Assembly (NCBI RefSeq): GCF_001545155.1
Contig: NZ_CP014226.1
Coordinates: 2,230,375 to 2,289,817, forward strand
Source: Halomonas chromatireducens
Lineage (GTDB): Bacteria; Pseudomonadota; Gammaproteobacteria; Pseudomonadales; Halomonadaceae
Direction: 5' to 3'
DNA: 59,443 nucleotides
Below, one piece after another: positions 16,042-24,938 of the stretch. Every line of letters starts with the position of its first letter. The first letter of the stretch is position 1. The notes beneath the pieces are model-generated. The model did no database searches, was not told where the DNA came from, and was given only the letters and a program-made list of their open reading frames with translations. Both the position numbers and the translations under genes were made by a program.

Positions 16042-16713
16042 TCAGGCACGCTGCGGCGCCAGGTCCTGCTGGCCAGTTAGGGTGACCAGCCGTCGACCAA
16101 GCCAGGCCAGCAGCACCCCGTAAAGCGGAAGGAAGAACAGCAGGCTGATGCCAAGCTTGATCACATAGTCCACTGTAGCGATCTCGACCCAGTTGGCTGC
16201 CATGAAGGGGTCGGGGCTACGGTAGAAAGCCGAAGCGAAGAAAACCGCGGTATCGGCCAGGTTGCCAAAGACGGTCGATATTGCAGGCGCAATCCACCAG
16301 GATTTCAGCCCGCGAAGCCGATCGAAAACCTGGACGTCGAGCAGTTGGCCCAGCACGTAGGCCAGGAAGCTCGCCAGTGCTATCCGTGCCACGAAAAGAT
16401 TCCACTCGCCCAAGGCCTCCATTCCGGCGAAGCCGCCCCGCGGAAAAACCACCGATATCACATAGGAGATCAACAGTGCCGGCAACATCACTCGCATGAC
16501 GATGGCACGTGCCGCCTCCTTGCCGAAGAGCCGCACAGTCAGGTCTGTGGCCAGGAAAATGAAGGGAAAGCTGAAGGCCCCCCAGGTGGTATGAAACCCG
16601 AACAGAGTGAACGGAAGCTGAACCAGGTAGTTGCTGGCGGCGATGATCAATATATGAAACGTTACCAGCAGAAATAGGCAGCGGCGGTACTGAACTTCGT
16701 TCAACACGAACAT
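16042..16713 (-). CDS. yhhQ: Queuosine precursor transporter YhhQ
   Basis: 223 aa membrane protein of the vitamin uptake-like (VUT, DUF165) family, which imports preQ0/preQ1 for queuosine in tRNA. About six membrane segments. Family residues include FHTTWGAFSFPFIFLATDL and the segment IAPAISTVFGNLADTAVFF. An AGGA lies upstream of ATG 16713. I see no preQ1 riboswitch in the leader. Confidence 0.92.
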   Translation of the reverse strand: MFVLNEVQYRRCLFLLVTFHILIIAASNYLVQLPFTLFGFHTTWGAFSFPFIFLATDLTVRLFGKEAARAIVMRVMLPALLISYVISVVFPRGGFAGMEALGEWNLFVARIALASFLAYVLGQLLDVQVFDRLRGLKSWWIAPAISTVFGNLADTAVFFASAFYRSPDPFMAANWVEIATVDYVIKLGISLLFFLPLYGVLLAWLGRRLVTLTGQQDLAPQRA

Positions 16714-16846
16714 CGGTTGGTCCTTTTTGACGATCCCGCCAAACGGAATCGTGTCGTTACAGAGCGAGGGGTGAGGGAACCCTCGGAAAGTCGCGGATTA
16801 TACGTAGGATGGAGGTCAGTGGCCAATAAACCAGTCACCCAACGCG

Positions 16847-16873
16847 ACGACGCCACCCGCTGGGTGGCGTCGT
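16847..16873 (-). terminator. Strong hairpin downstream of prpE
   Basis: ACGACGCCACCC, loop GCT, GGGTGGCGTCGT: a perfect 12-bp stem 36 bp past the prpE stop on the minus strand and upstream of yhhQ. No T-tract follows, but the position and strength suggest transcript-end formation. Confidence 0.6.
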
Positions 16874-16908
16874 GCAACTCCCGGGCAAAAAGGCTCAGGA
16901 AGGATGGC

Positions 16909-18819
16909 TCAGACCTGGCGTGCCTCATGGGCGGCGCCCACCGAACGATCCTTCATTGCATCGTGGACGTCTTGCAGGCTGGCCGGATCGTCAATGGTCG
17001 AGGGAACGCCGTACTCTTTTCCATCCGCAATATTGCGCAGCAGCTTGCGCAGTATCTTGCCGGAGCGCGTCTTGGGCAGGCGGTTGACCACCAAGACCTG
17101 CTTGAAGCAGGCAATGGGCCCGATCTTCTCGCGCACCAGGGCAATCAGTTCATTTTCCAGCGCCAGCTCATCTCCCTCGAAGCCATCCTTGGGGATTACA
17201 AGCCCCACTGGCACCTGCCCCTTGAGTGAATCATGGATACCGATCACTGCGCATTCGGCGACGGCCTTATGGGCGCCCACGACCTCTTCCATCTCGCCGG
17301 TGGACAGGCGATGTCCGGCGATATTGATGACGTCATCGGTACGGCCCATGATGAACAGGTAGCCATCTTCATCGAAGTAGCCACCGTCACCAGTCAGATA
17401 GAAACCAGGAAATGCGGCCATGTAGGCACTATGAAACCGCTGAGGATCTCCCCATACACCCACCAGGCAGCCAGGGGGCATGGGCTGCTTGATAACGACG
17501 CTGCCCTGCTCCATCGGCTTGGCCTGCTCACCCTCCCGGTCGAGAACCTGCACATCGAAACCGGGAACCGGCACCGTGGCGCTACCTGCCTTTGTCGGCA
17601 TCGGGTCAAGGCCATGCAGGTTGGCGGCGATGGGCCAACCGGTCTCTGTCTGCCACCAGTGGTCGATCACGGGAACGTCAAGTAGGTCGTCAAGCCAATG
17701 GAACGTCGGAGGATCCAGCCGTTCCCCGGCCAGAAACAGCGCCTTCAGGCAGGAAATGTCGTACTGAGCCAAGAGCTTGCCATCAGGGTCCTCCTTCTTG
17801 ATAGCACGAAAGGCAGTGGGAGCCGTAAAGAAGCTCTTCACGCCATACTCGCTGATCAACCGCCAGAAGGCGCCGGCATCCGGAGTCTTAACCGGCTTGC
17901 CTTCGTAAACTACGGTGGTACAGCCTCGCAGCAGCGGGGCGTAGACGATATAAGAGTGCCCCACCACCCAGCCCACGTCCGAGGCGGAAAAGAAAACCTC
18001 ACCGGGAGCCACGTCGTAAATCGCTTCCATGGAGTAGTGGAGTGCAACGGCATAGCCACCGGTGTCGCGCACCACACCCTTGGGTTTTCCAGTGGTGCCG
18101 GATGTGTACAGTACATATAGCGGGTCGCTGCCCTTGACCGGTACACACTCGGCCGGCTCGGCTTTCGCCATCAATTCAGCCCAGTCGTGATCGTTGTCGC
18201 CAAGCTCGGCTTGCTGCTGCTCGCGCTGAAGTATCACGCAGGCATCCGGTTTATGCTGGCTCTGCCCGATGGCAGCATCGATGATCGGCTTGTAGGAAAT
18301 GACACGGTCTATCTCGATGCCGCAGGAGGCAGCCACGACGACCTTGGGCTGGGCATCGTCGATGCGTACCGCCAGCTCATGGGGCGCGAAACCACCGAAG
18401 ACAACGGAGTGGACTGCTCCCAGCCGCGCGCAGGCATACATTGCCATGAGGGCCTCGGGCACCATGGGCATATAGATGACCACCCGGTCCCCTTTTTCGA
18501 CGCCTAGCGCTCTCAGGGCCCCGGCGAATAGCGCCACCTGGTCACGCATCTCTCGGTAGGTCACCGTACGCTTGCTCTCGGTAACCGGCGAGTCCCATAG
18601 CACCGCCGGTTGCTCGCCACGCCCCTGGTCCACATGGTGGTCCAGCGCGGCATGACAGATGTTCAGCTCACCGTCGACGAACCAGCGTGCATGCTGCTGG
18701 TCATCATAGCTGAGAACGGTCTTGGGCGTTGTAAACCAGGGAATGCGGCGAGCCTGCTCGGCCCAGAAGGCTTCAGGCTGTTCGATGGAGCGGTTGAATT
18801 CGTTGGTATAGGTGGTCAT
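16909..18819 (-). CDS. prpE: Propionyl-CoA synthetase
   Basis: 636 aa AMP-forming acyl-CoA synthetase. Motifs: LYVLYTSGTTGKPKGVVRDTGG (AMP-binding P-loop), WWQTETGWP, TGDGGYFDEDGYLFIMGRTDDVINIAGHR, and KTRSGKILR with the acetylatable catalytic Lys. VVRDTGGYAVALHYS and the start MTTYTNEFNRSIEQPEAFW are PrpE-like rather than Acs-like. ATG 18819 has AGGA 7 nt upstream, and the frame start at 18891 is not used. No other prp genes are near. The Pat-type/deacetylase pair elsewhere in the window could act on this enzyme class (inference). Confidence 0.92.
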   Translation of the reverse strand: MTTYTNEFNRSIEQPEAFWAEQARRIPWFTTPKTVLSYDDQQHARWFVDGELNICHAALDHHVDQGRGEQPAVLWDSPVTESKRTVTYREMRDQVALFAGALRALGVEKGDRVVIYMPMVPEALMAMYACARLGAVHSVVFGGFAPHELAVRIDDAQPKVVVAASCGIEIDRVISYKPIIDAAIGQSQHKPDACVILQREQQQAELGDNDHDWAELMAKAEPAECVPVKGSDPLYVLYTSGTTGKPKGVVRDTGGYAVALHYSMEAIYDVAPGEVFFSASDVGWVVGHSYIVYAPLLRGCTTVVYEGKPVKTPDAGAFWRLISEYGVKSFFTAPTAFRAIKKEDPDGKLLAQYDISCLKALFLAGERLDPPTFHWLDDLLDVPVIDHWWQTETGWPIAANLHGLDPMPTKAGSATVPVPGFDVQVLDREGEQAKPMEQGSVVIKQPMPPGCLVGVWGDPQRFHSAYMAAFPGFYLTGDGGYFDEDGYLFIMGRTDDVINIAGHRLSTGEMEEVVGAHKAVAECAVIGIHDSLKGQVPVGLVIPKDGFEGDELALENELIALVREKIGPIACFKQVLVVNRLPKTRSGKILRKLLRNIADGKEYGVPSTIDDPASLQDVHDAMKDRSVGAAHEARQV

Positions 18820-19179
18820 GAGCGTCCTGTCCGACACGAAGTTGCCTAGGATTGTTGACACTCTAGAGAATTTCTCAGGAATTTCCTTCATACCATCGGC
18901 TAATCAAGCCCCAAGCAGCGGTCGAACCGCCCTCATTGTTGACAATAACGACGCATTTACCCGACCTGTATCAATTTTCCGTTGACTCGACGTTTGACAG
19001 TTGATGGGCCACTATCAATGATAACTAAATGAGCAATGCCATAAACCACGAAGGGCACTGTCACACCCCTGCCTCCTGCCACAGCCTGCAGTAAGGCTGT
19101 TGTCGCAGCCGAGGTAGCCGCCAGAAGCAGCTAGCCTCGGCCTGCATTGCAGCCGGGCAGCCAAACCGGGGAGATCGAC
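18820..19179. other. 360-bp divergent region between prpE and the arsR-type gene
   Basis: Contains several TTGACA/TTGACT-like hexamers (18939-18944, 18982-18987, 18994-18999). The last could pair with ATGATA at 19018-19023 as a plus-strand promoter with an 18-nt spacer. A small palindrome, TATCA-A-TGATA (19013-19023), overlaps that -10. Hairpin-forming repeats occupy 19082-19141. No coding frame with a ribosome site is evident. Confidence 0.4.
19082..19141 (+). promoter_or_regulatory. Structured leader upstream of the arsR-type gene
   Basis: CAGCC (19082-19086) can pair with GGCTG (19095-19099). GCCGAGGTAGC (19108-19118) pairs with GCTAGCCTCGGC (19130-19141) over 11 bp with one bulged G. The second hairpin ends 39 nt before the ATG. 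It may be a leader structure or a terminator-like element; there is no T-tract. Confidence 0.35.
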
Positions 19180-19500
19180 ATGAGCACCTCGCATAGCAAC
19201 GCATCCCGCCTGCTCGAAGCCGGCGATGTCGCCATCGACCAGGCCACTGCCCTTCTGAAGGCGCTGGCCAACGACAATCGACTACGCATTCTATGCCTGC
19301 TGGATGACTCGGAACTGTCTGTGACCGAGCTCAATCAGCGTCTAGCACTGAGTCAATCAGCCTTGTCGCAACACCTCGCCATCCTGCGCAGGGAGGGGCT
19401 GGTGACGACACGCAGAGCCTCACAGACTATCTACTACTCCCTGCAGGGTGAACAAGCCAAAGGGTTGATCGAGACACTGGTCAGGTTGCAGGAGCCATGA
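19180..19500 (+). CDS. ArsR/SmtB-family regulator (BigR/YgaV-like)
   Basis: 106 aa winged-helix repressor. Core KALANDNRLRILCLLDDSELSVTELNQRLALSQSALSQHL and wing LVTTRRASQTIYYSL closely follow the BigR/SqrR/YgaV branch, whose members sense persulfides through two cysteines. Only one cysteine is present here (ILCLL); the C-terminal tail LVRLQEP lacks the second, so the disulfide/polysulfide switch cannot form within one subunit. Metal-site residues typical of true ArsR are also absent. GGGGA precedes ATG 19180. Target genes are unknown; it is divergent from prpE. Confidence 0.85.
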   Translation: MSTSHSNASRLLEAGDVAIDQATALLKALANDNRLRILCLLDDSELSVTELNQRLALSQSALSQHLAILRREGLVTTRRASQTIYYSLQGEQAKGLIETLVRLQEP

Positions 19501-19515
19501 CAGGCAATAAGGGGA

Positions 19516-20556
19516 TCAGCGTTTCTCCCAGCGGCCAGCATCGAGCCGCTCCATAACCCGGTCGATGCCACCCTCGATCCCCTTCGATACGGCCATGCCG
19601 AGCCGTTCACCCATGGGATTGCGCGCTTCCAGCCGCATGCTGATGACTCGCGCCTCTTCCATGCGTGACAGCAAGTATGCCTCGCTGGTGCCCAAGGCAT
19701 CGACTAGCCCCATATCGAGCGCATCCCGGCCATACCATGTCTCGCCGGTTGCAACCGCCTCGATATCCAGCCTTGGGCGACGCTCGGCAACATGCGACTT
19801 GAATAGGTGATGGATGTTTTCCAGGTCCGCCTTGAACTTCTGCCTGCCCTCTTCGGTATTCTCACCGAAGACCGTGAGGGTTCGCTTGTACTCGCCGGCG
19901 GTTAGCAGCTCGACATCGATATCGTGCCGCTTGAGGAGCCGATGGAGGTTCGGCAGCTGCGCTACCACGCCGATGGAGCCCAGGACCGCAAAAGGCGCTG
20001 CGCGAAGCTGGTCGGCAGCACAGGCCATGAGGTATCCCCCGCTGGCAGCCACCTTGTCGACACAGACCGTCGTTGTCAGGCCTGCCTCACGTAGCCGATC
20101 CATCTGGGCCGCGGCAAGGCCATAGGCATGCACCAGTCCGCCGGGTGATTCAAGGCGAACCACCACTTCATCCCCTTGTGTTGCGGCTGCCATGACCGCC
20201 GATATCTCTTCGGCGAACTTTCCCACTCCAGATGCCTTTATATCGCCACGAAAATCCAGCACCCAGACGGTCTGACGGGGCTTGCCCGGCTCCTTGCGTC
20301 CTTGCCGGCCTTCCGTCTTGTCCTCACGTCGAAATCCCTTGAGTAGTCGCTTGCGAGCGCCCGGCTCACTGGCAGCGAGAGCCAGCCGTCTCCGCCGGTA
20401 CTCATGTCGCCGGTTGAGCTCCTCGATACGCAGACGCAAGCGGTCGCCTCCTTCGCTCCTGGCTCGGGCCACAATGACCACCACAACCCCCACCAATAGC
20501 AGCAGAATCGTCACTTGGGCCGTGAAGCGCCCGATATCAAGCAGCCACTCGTTCAC
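19516..20556 (-). CDS. sohB: Inner-membrane peptidase SohB
   Basis: 346 aa S49-family serine protease. One N-terminal membrane segment (residues 12-30), a basic cytoplasmic stretch (RRRR, KGFRRED), then the protease domain with S172 in AASGGYLMA and the general-base K224 in AGEYKRTL, as in SppA/SohB. GTG 20556 is chosen: GGAGAGAG lies just upstream and the protein then starts MNEWLLDIGRF, as in the family. It shares a divergent promoter region with the SCP2 gene. Confidence 0.92.
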   Translation of the reverse strand: MNEWLLDIGRFTAQVTILLLLVGVVVVIVARARSEGGDRLRLRIEELNRRHEYRRRRLALAASEPGARKRLLKGFRREDKTEGRQGRKEPGKPRQTVWVLDFRGDIKASGVGKFAEEISAVMAAATQGDEVVVRLESPGGLVHAYGLAAAQMDRLREAGLTTTVCVDKVAASGGYLMACAADQLRAAPFAVLGSIGVVAQLPNLHRLLKRHDIDVELLTAGEYKRTLTVFGENTEEGRQKFKADLENIHHLFKSHVAERRPRLDIEAVATGETWYGRDALDMGLVDALGTSEAYLLSRMEEARVISMRLEARNPMGERLGMAVSKGIEGGIDRVMERLDAGRWEKR

Positions 20557-20622
20557 GTTACTCTCTCCGCTTACTGATTGAGCGATTAATACTGACGCCG
20601 CCTGCCCCAAGGTACAATGGCC

Positions 20623-20651
20623 TTGATTAAAACATTCGTTTGAAATACTCT
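20623..20651 (+). promoter_or_regulatory. Sigma-70-like promoter of the SCP2 gene
   Basis: TTGATT (20623-20628), a 17-nt spacer and TACTCT (20646-20651). A PsrA-like box occupies the spacer, which would allow steric repression. The transcript would start near 20658, about 47 nt before the ATG. Confidence 0.5.
20629..20642. promoter_or_regulatory. PsrA-like box in the SCP2 promoter
   Basis: AAAAC-ATTC-GTTTG matches the published PsrA consensus (G/C)AAAC-N2-4-GTTT(G/C) at all but the first position and lies between the -35 and -10. PsrA is a fatty-acid-responsive TetR repressor; its gene is not in this window. Confidence 0.4.
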
Positions 20652-20704
20652 CGCAAGTAGTACCTCACTCCTCCCTTGACTGCTACGACAGAGGAAGCTC
20701 TCGC

Positions 20705-21016
20705 ATGTCCAGCAACACTTTCGATAAACTACAAGATCGTTTCGACCCTCAGGCCGCAAAAGGCATGAATGACATTTTCCAGTTTCACTTCAGCGACAAT
20801 GGCAGCCACTATCTGGTCATCAAGGATGGCAGCCTGGCCATTGAAGAGGGCGAGCACGATGATCCCTCGGTCAGCCTAAGCATGAGCACCGATACCCTGA
20901 AGGGTGTTATGAATGGCGAGATCAACGGCATGACCGCCTTCATGACAGGTAAGCTCAAGGCAACCGGTAATGTCATGCTGGCAACCAAGCTGACGAGCCT
21001 CTTCCCGTCACGCTGA
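20705..21016 (+). CDS. SCP2 sterol-binding domain protein
   Basis: 103 aa, a single SCP2 domain: FQFHFSDNGSHYLVIKDGSLAIEEGEH, DPSVSLSMSTDTL, and MNGEINGMTAFMTGKLKATGNVMLATKL. These stand-alone bacterial SCP2 proteins bind acyl chains or sterol-like lipids; the exact role is unknown. Length is normal for the stand-alone form. A strong terminator follows. Promoter and PsrA-like box upstream suggest lipid-linked control (inference). Confidence 0.9.
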   Translation: MSSNTFDKLQDRFDPQAAKGMNDIFQFHFSDNGSHYLVIKDGSLAIEEGEHDDPSVSLSMSTDTLKGVMNGEINGMTAFMTGKLKATGNVMLATKLTSLFPSR

Positions 21017-21040
21017 TACGGCGCAGCAACGAGACACCCA

Positions 21041-21076
21041 CGCGGGCCGCCATATGGCGGCCCGCGCGATTTTTAT
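21041..21076 (+). terminator. Rho-independent terminator after the SCP2 gene
   Basis: CGCGGGCCGCCAT pairs with ATGGCGGCCCGCG (21041-21066), a long perfect palindrome, followed by CGATTTTTATC. It lies between the convergent SCP2 and nudC genes. Confidence 0.8.
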
Positions 21077-21849
21077 CGAAGACTGCCCTTCACCTCGGCG
21101 AGATGCGTCTCGATCAGGGCTCGTGAGATGGAATAGGGTGGCGGCAGCTGAGGTAGGCGCTCGGGCATGAACCAGGCGGCATCGGCTATCTCGACACCAT
21201 CAATTCGTATACGCCTGGTAGCGGCTTCTGCGAAGAAACCCAGCATCAACGCATGGGGAAACGGCCAGGCCTGGCTGCGGTAGTAGCGTATTCGTCCCAC
21301 CGTGAGCCCCACCTCCTCGTATATCTCACGACGAACAGCCTCCTCGGCCGACTCGCCAGGCTCGATGAAGCCAGCCAGCGTAGAGAAACGTCCCGCAGGA
21401 AACCGAGGGCTCCTCGCCAGTAGCATGGCATCGCCATGTGTCACCAGCGTAATGATGCAAGGGGAAATTCTGGGATAGTTACGCAGCCCACAGGACTGGC
21501 AGTGCATGGCAAACTCGGAATCCAGCTGTGACGCTCCGGCTCCGCAGCGGCCGCAGAACCGATGATCGCGAAGCCAGGAAGACACCTGAAGAGCCGTGGA
21601 GAGCAGCGGGAACCAGGACTCGGGCAGCCTGGCCAACCACTGCCTGCCATCCGGCCAACTCTCGTCACCCTGTCCTTCCACTGACAGGGCCACTGGGTCG
21701 TCGTGCCAGTAGCATAGCGGCTGCATGGTCGCCGTCCACTCCTGTGCCGGCTGCAGGGGAGATCCATCCGGTCCCGGCGCGATACGGCCAGAGCCAATCC
21801 GGATGACCCGACCACCAACCTCACCGAAGGGAAGGTCGCGGCGCAGCAT
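21073..21849 (-). CDS. nudC: NAD(+) diphosphatase / NADH pyrophosphatase NudC
   Basis: 258 aa. The family hydrolyses NAD(H) to NMN(H) and AMP and can remove NAD caps from RNA. A zinc ribbon has C99/C102 (FCGRCG) and C117/C120 (HCQSCG). The Nudix box follows AGFIEPGESAEEAVRREIYEEVGL (about 159-182). The family signature after the box, normally SQPWPFPxS, reads SQAWPFPHA (192-200): Pro to Ala and Ser to Ala. Overall order and length match E. coli NudC (257 aa). It overlaps the dnaQ stop by one base. Confidence 0.92.
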   Translation of the reverse strand: MLRRDLPFGEVGGRVIRIGSGRIAPGPDGSPLQPAQEWTATMQPLCYWHDDPVALSVEGQGDESWPDGRQWLARLPESWFPLLSTALQVSSWLRDHRFCGRCGAGASQLDSEFAMHCQSCGLRNYPRISPCIITLVTHGDAMLLARSPRFPAGRFSTLAGFIEPGESAEEAVRREIYEEVGLTVGRIRYYRSQAWPFPHALMLGFFAEAATRRIRIDGVEIADAAWFMPERLPQLPPPYSISRALIETHLAEVKGSLR

Positions 21850-22607
21850 CAGCTCGACTTTTCTGCGAGATCACGTGCCGAGGCAAGCTCATCCCAGTGG
21901 CAAGAGCCAGCAGCCTGACGGATCTGCTCGAGCTTGGCCTGATGGGCGACCAACTCCTCCGCGCCAGGGCGCAGAACGCTCAGGCTGGCCGTCGATGACA
22001 AACGCCGAATCGACAACCCCCCGGCCATGGCGTCATCGGCACGTCGCTCTTCGGCATCCAGTGTCAGGGCCGTCTGGCCGCCGGTCATGGCGAGGTAGAC
22101 CTCGGCCAGGATCTCGGCATCCAGCAGGGCCCCGTGGAGTACACGGCGGCCGTTGTCGATCTCGTAGCGCTTGCATAGCGCATCGAGGTTGTTGCGCTGC
22201 CCTGGGTGACGGTCACGAGCCAGACGCAGAGTGTCCAGAATGGAGCAGTGCTCAGCAACCGGGCCAAGGCGTGGCTCAGGGCGCTGGGCGTGCAGCATCA
22301 TCAGTTCGTGATCGATGAAGCCCACATCGAAGGCCGCGTTATGAATCACCAGTTCGGCACCGACGATGAAGTCCCAGAACGCATCGGCTATCTCGGCGAA
22401 TACCGGCTTGTCGTCCAGGTCGTCGTTGGTGATGCCATGGACCGCGATGGCTTCGGCCTCGATTTCGCGCTGCGGATTGATGTATTGATGGTAGGTCTGT
22501 CCGGTAAGGCGGCGGTTCACCAGCTCCACGGCACCGATCTCTATCAGCCGGTGCCCTTCCTTGGGGTCGATACCGGTTGTTTCCGTATCCAGTACAATCT
22601 GACGCAT
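21849..22607 (-). CDS. dnaQ: DNA polymerase III epsilon subunit
   Basis: 252 aa 3'-5' proofreading exonuclease of the replicase. DEDDh motifs: VLDTETTGI (Exo I), VIHNAAFDVGFID (Exo II) and LHGALLDAEILAEVYL (Exo III). The linker and the C-terminal alpha-binding segment follow. ATG 22607 starts MRQIVLDTETTG as in the family; the frame start at 22697 would overlap rnhA. It sits 10 bp from the rnhA stop; rnhA and dnaQ are neighbours in many gammaproteobacteria, here co-directional. Confidence 0.95.
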   Translation of the reverse strand: MRQIVLDTETTGIDPKEGHRLIEIGAVELVNRRLTGQTYHQYINPQREIEAEAIAVHGITNDDLDDKPVFAEIADAFWDFIVGAELVIHNAAFDVGFIDHELMMLHAQRPEPRLGPVAEHCSILDTLRLARDRHPGQRNNLDALCKRYEIDNGRRVLHGALLDAEILAEVYLAMTGGQTALTLDAEERRADDAMAGGLSIRRLSSTASLSVLRPGAEELVAHQAKLEQIRQAAGSCHWDELASARDLAEKSS

Positions 22608-22617
22608 GACACATGAC

Positions 22618-23109
22618 TCACGATGATTTGATGACGACGCCTGGTTTGGCGCGATGGGCATCGATGGCGGCATTGGCCAGCGCATCGGCACGCTCATTAC
22701 CCGGATGACCGCTATGACCCTTCACCCAGTGCCACTGCACCTGATGCCGGCTGGCCTCCTCCAATAGCTCTCGCCACAGCTCAGCGTTCTTGACCGGCTG
22801 TCGGCTGGCTGTCTTCCAGCCACGCTTCATCCAGCCATGGATCCACTCGGTAATCCCCTTTCGCAGGTATTCGGAGTCAGTCCAGAGATCAACCCGGCAT
22901 GGCTGCTTGAGCTCACGCAGCGACATGATGGCCGCCATCAGCTCCATGCGATTGTTGGTGGTATCGGCTTCGAAACCATTGAGGGTCTTTTCGTGCCTGC
23001 CACTGGACAGCACCGCTCCCCAGCCGCCCGGCCCCGGATTTCCTCGGCATGCCCCATCGGTATAGATGGTGACACTGGGTAACGGCTTGGCTTGATCGGA
23101 ATCACTCAA
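22618..23109 (-). CDS. rnhA: Ribonuclease HI
   Basis: 163 aa. Degrades the RNA strand of RNA-DNA hybrids. Catalytic acidic residues appear in [16 protein letters not shown] (D), [10 protein letters not shown] (E), LWTDSEYL (D) and [11 protein letters not shown] (D). Length is close to the E. coli enzyme (155 aa). Its start overlaps the end of the upstream methyltransferase gene by 8 nt. Confidence 0.96.
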   Translation of the reverse strand: MSDSDQAKPLPSVTIYTDGACRGNPGPGGWGAVLSSGRHEKTLNGFEADTTNNRMELMAAIMSLRELKQPCRVDLWTDSEYLRKGITEWIHGWMKRGWKTASRQPVKNAELWRELLEEASRHQVQWHWVKGHSGHPGNERADALANAAIDAHRAKPGVVIKSS

Positions 23110-23890
23110 CCTCGGTGGTCCTTCTGCTCGGTTCTTCTACTGCGGGACGCCCGACTCGGGATGCATGGCCCAGGGAACTGCCACCCAACGCGCCACCGAG
23201 GCGAAGACGGGGGCGCTGAACCTGAGCCAGCTTCGTGCGGCGACGGGCGCGAATGATATAGCTGTCCCCCAACGGCACGTTATGACGTCGCCCCAGGGTC
23301 TCCAGGGCGGCGTTACCCGGCATGCTGCCAGGGAGGTGAAAGCCACAGTAGTCTACCCGTTCGATTCGGAAATCCACAAATGCCAGCCAATCGCGCAGCT
23401 TGGCCGGTGTTCGCCACTGCCCTCGCCACGGTAGTCGACGCCGTCGGCCCGGCGAGAGTCGCGATAGCCCAGCTACACCAAGTGGCGCCCAGCCGAAAAT
23501 GATCAGACAGCCATCGTCGCTGGTAACCCTTGCAGTCTCTTGCAAGAGACGATGGGGGTTAGGCACGATTTCCAGCAGATGGTGGATGATAACCAGCTGC
23601 AGACTTTCGTCTGGCAGTGCCAGCGCATCAGGGGGGCAGACCAGGGTCGAAGGCTGCTCGGCCAGTTCCACGGTCGGCGCCCAGCGCATGCTGTGGTGAA
23701 TGGGTGACATATCGGTAAGGGTGGGCCCCATTCCCAGCTCAAGGCTATGGAGCCCATGCAGTCGCTCACAGACAGGCCCCAGGCACGCCCGCTCGGCTCG
23801 CCAGTGGGCAACCCCATCGGGACTCGACCAATAGCGGCGCCCTTCTCGAAACAGTTGAGCCAGCGCCAGCAGGTCCTGTGAATTTGACAT
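23102..23890 (-). CDS. SAM-dependent methyltransferase domain protein (YafS-like)
   Basis: 262 aa class I methyltransferase-like protein located next to rnhA, as E. coli yafS is. Visible: [15 protein letters not shown] (motif I position, degenerate), [31 protein letters not shown] and [14 protein letters not shown]. The C-terminal 50 residues are Arg-rich and low in conservation. The substrate is unknown. GGAGGG lies upstream of ATG 23890 with a longish spacer. Confidence 0.85.
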   Translation of the reverse strand: MSNSQDLLALAQLFREGRRYWSSPDGVAHWRAERACLGPVCERLHGLHSLELGMGPTLTDMSPIHHSMRWAPTVELAEQPSTLVCPPDALALPDESLQLVIIHHLLEIVPNPHRLLQETARVTSDDGCLIIFGWAPLGVAGLSRLSPGRRRRLPWRGQWRTPAKLRDWLAFVDFRIERVDYCGFHLPGSMPGNAALETLGRRHNVPLGDSYIIRARRRTKLAQVQRPRLRLGGALGGSSLGHASRVGRPAVEEPSRRTTEVE

Positions 23891-24102
23891 TGGCTACAAC
23901 ACCCTCCATTATCACCGGTTTTGCGGGCAATTTACAGCAAAATGGCAGTGTTTGGCCGCCATGCAATGGCTTCCGGCTATCGCTTGCATCGCTGCCCTGC
24001 GCATCGAAATGATGCGTATACGTTGATTAGAGCGGCTTGCAAGAACGTAGTCCTGTACCCTGCAACACCACCGGTTGACGACGCGACGAGGACGTTAGGC
24101 CT

Positions 24103-24870
24103 ATGCTGAGCGTGACACCGATTCCCGCTTTTGGCGACAACTATATATGGCTAATGCGCCAGGACACGAGCCCCGATGTCTGCATAGTGGACCCCGGCGA
24201 TGCCGCTCCAGTCATTAAGATACTGGAGCGGGACAAGCTGAATCTCACCAGCGTTCTCATCACTCATCACCACCATGACCATGTCGGCGGCCTTGCGGAA
24301 CTCATCGAGCGCTACTCTCCCCATGTCATCGGTCCACAGAACCCCCAGATAGCAGGCATTGACGAACGGGTAGGCCAGGGTGACACCTGCCGCGTCATGG
24401 GGCGCCTGTTTGAGGCCATGGAAGTACCGGGGCATACCCTGGATCATATCGCCTTCTTCACGGCTGGTATTCCCCCCCTGCTGTTCTGTGGCGACACCCT
24501 TTTCTCGGCAGGGTGCGGTCGCCTCTTCGAAGGCTCACCGGAACAGATGCACAACTCCCTGCAAGCTCTCGCCAGCTTGCCCGACGACACCCTGGTCTTC
24601 GCCGCCCACGAATATACTCAAGCCAATCTGGATTTCGCCAGCGCCGCGGACCCGAACAACCCCGACGTCGCTACGGCACTCAAGGAAACCCAGCGAGCGC
24701 GTGCTCTCGATCGCCCCACCCTGCCCAGCAACCTGGGGCGCGAGAGAAGGATCAACCCTTTCCTGCGTTGCGCCGACCCGGCAGTCCGCGCAGCCGCCTC
24801 GCAGCACGGCGATACCGATACCGACCAGGCCACTTTCGCGACCCTGCGGGCCTGGAAAGACAGTTTCTGA
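24103..24870 (+). CDS. gloB: Hydroxyacylglutathione hydrolase (glyoxalase II)
   Basis: 255 aa metallo-beta-lactamase-fold enzyme that releases D-lactate and glutathione from S-lactoylglutathione in methylglyoxal detoxification. Start MLSVTPIPAFGDNYIWL. The metal motif THHHHDH lies at 54-60 and VPGHTLDHIAFF, FCGDTLFSAGCGRLFEG and AAHEYTQANLDF follow. The C-terminal glutathione-site residues NPFLRC are present. It is divergent from yafS with a 212-bp gap. Confidence 0.95.
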   Translation: MLSVTPIPAFGDNYIWLMRQDTSPDVCIVDPGDAAPVIKILERDKLNLTSVLITHHHHDHVGGLAELIERYSPHVIGPQNPQIAGIDERVGQGDTCRVMGRLFEAMEVPGHTLDHIAFFTAGIPPLLFCGDTLFSAGCGRLFEGSPEQMHNSLQALASLPDDTLVFAAHEYTQANLDFASAADPNNPDVATALKETQRARALDRPTLPSNLGRERRINPFLRCADPAVRAAASQHGDTDTDQATFATLRAWKDSF

Positions 24871-24938
24871 ATTCGACGCATCCCATGGAAGCCTGGCGGC
24901 CTACCGTCATGCCGCCCTAGCGACCTGAAGGAGAACGC

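Noticed and set aside
16714..16846. preQ1 riboswitch upstream of yhhQ
   Set aside because: No preQ1 aptamer pattern (short GC stem with A-rich tail) is visible.
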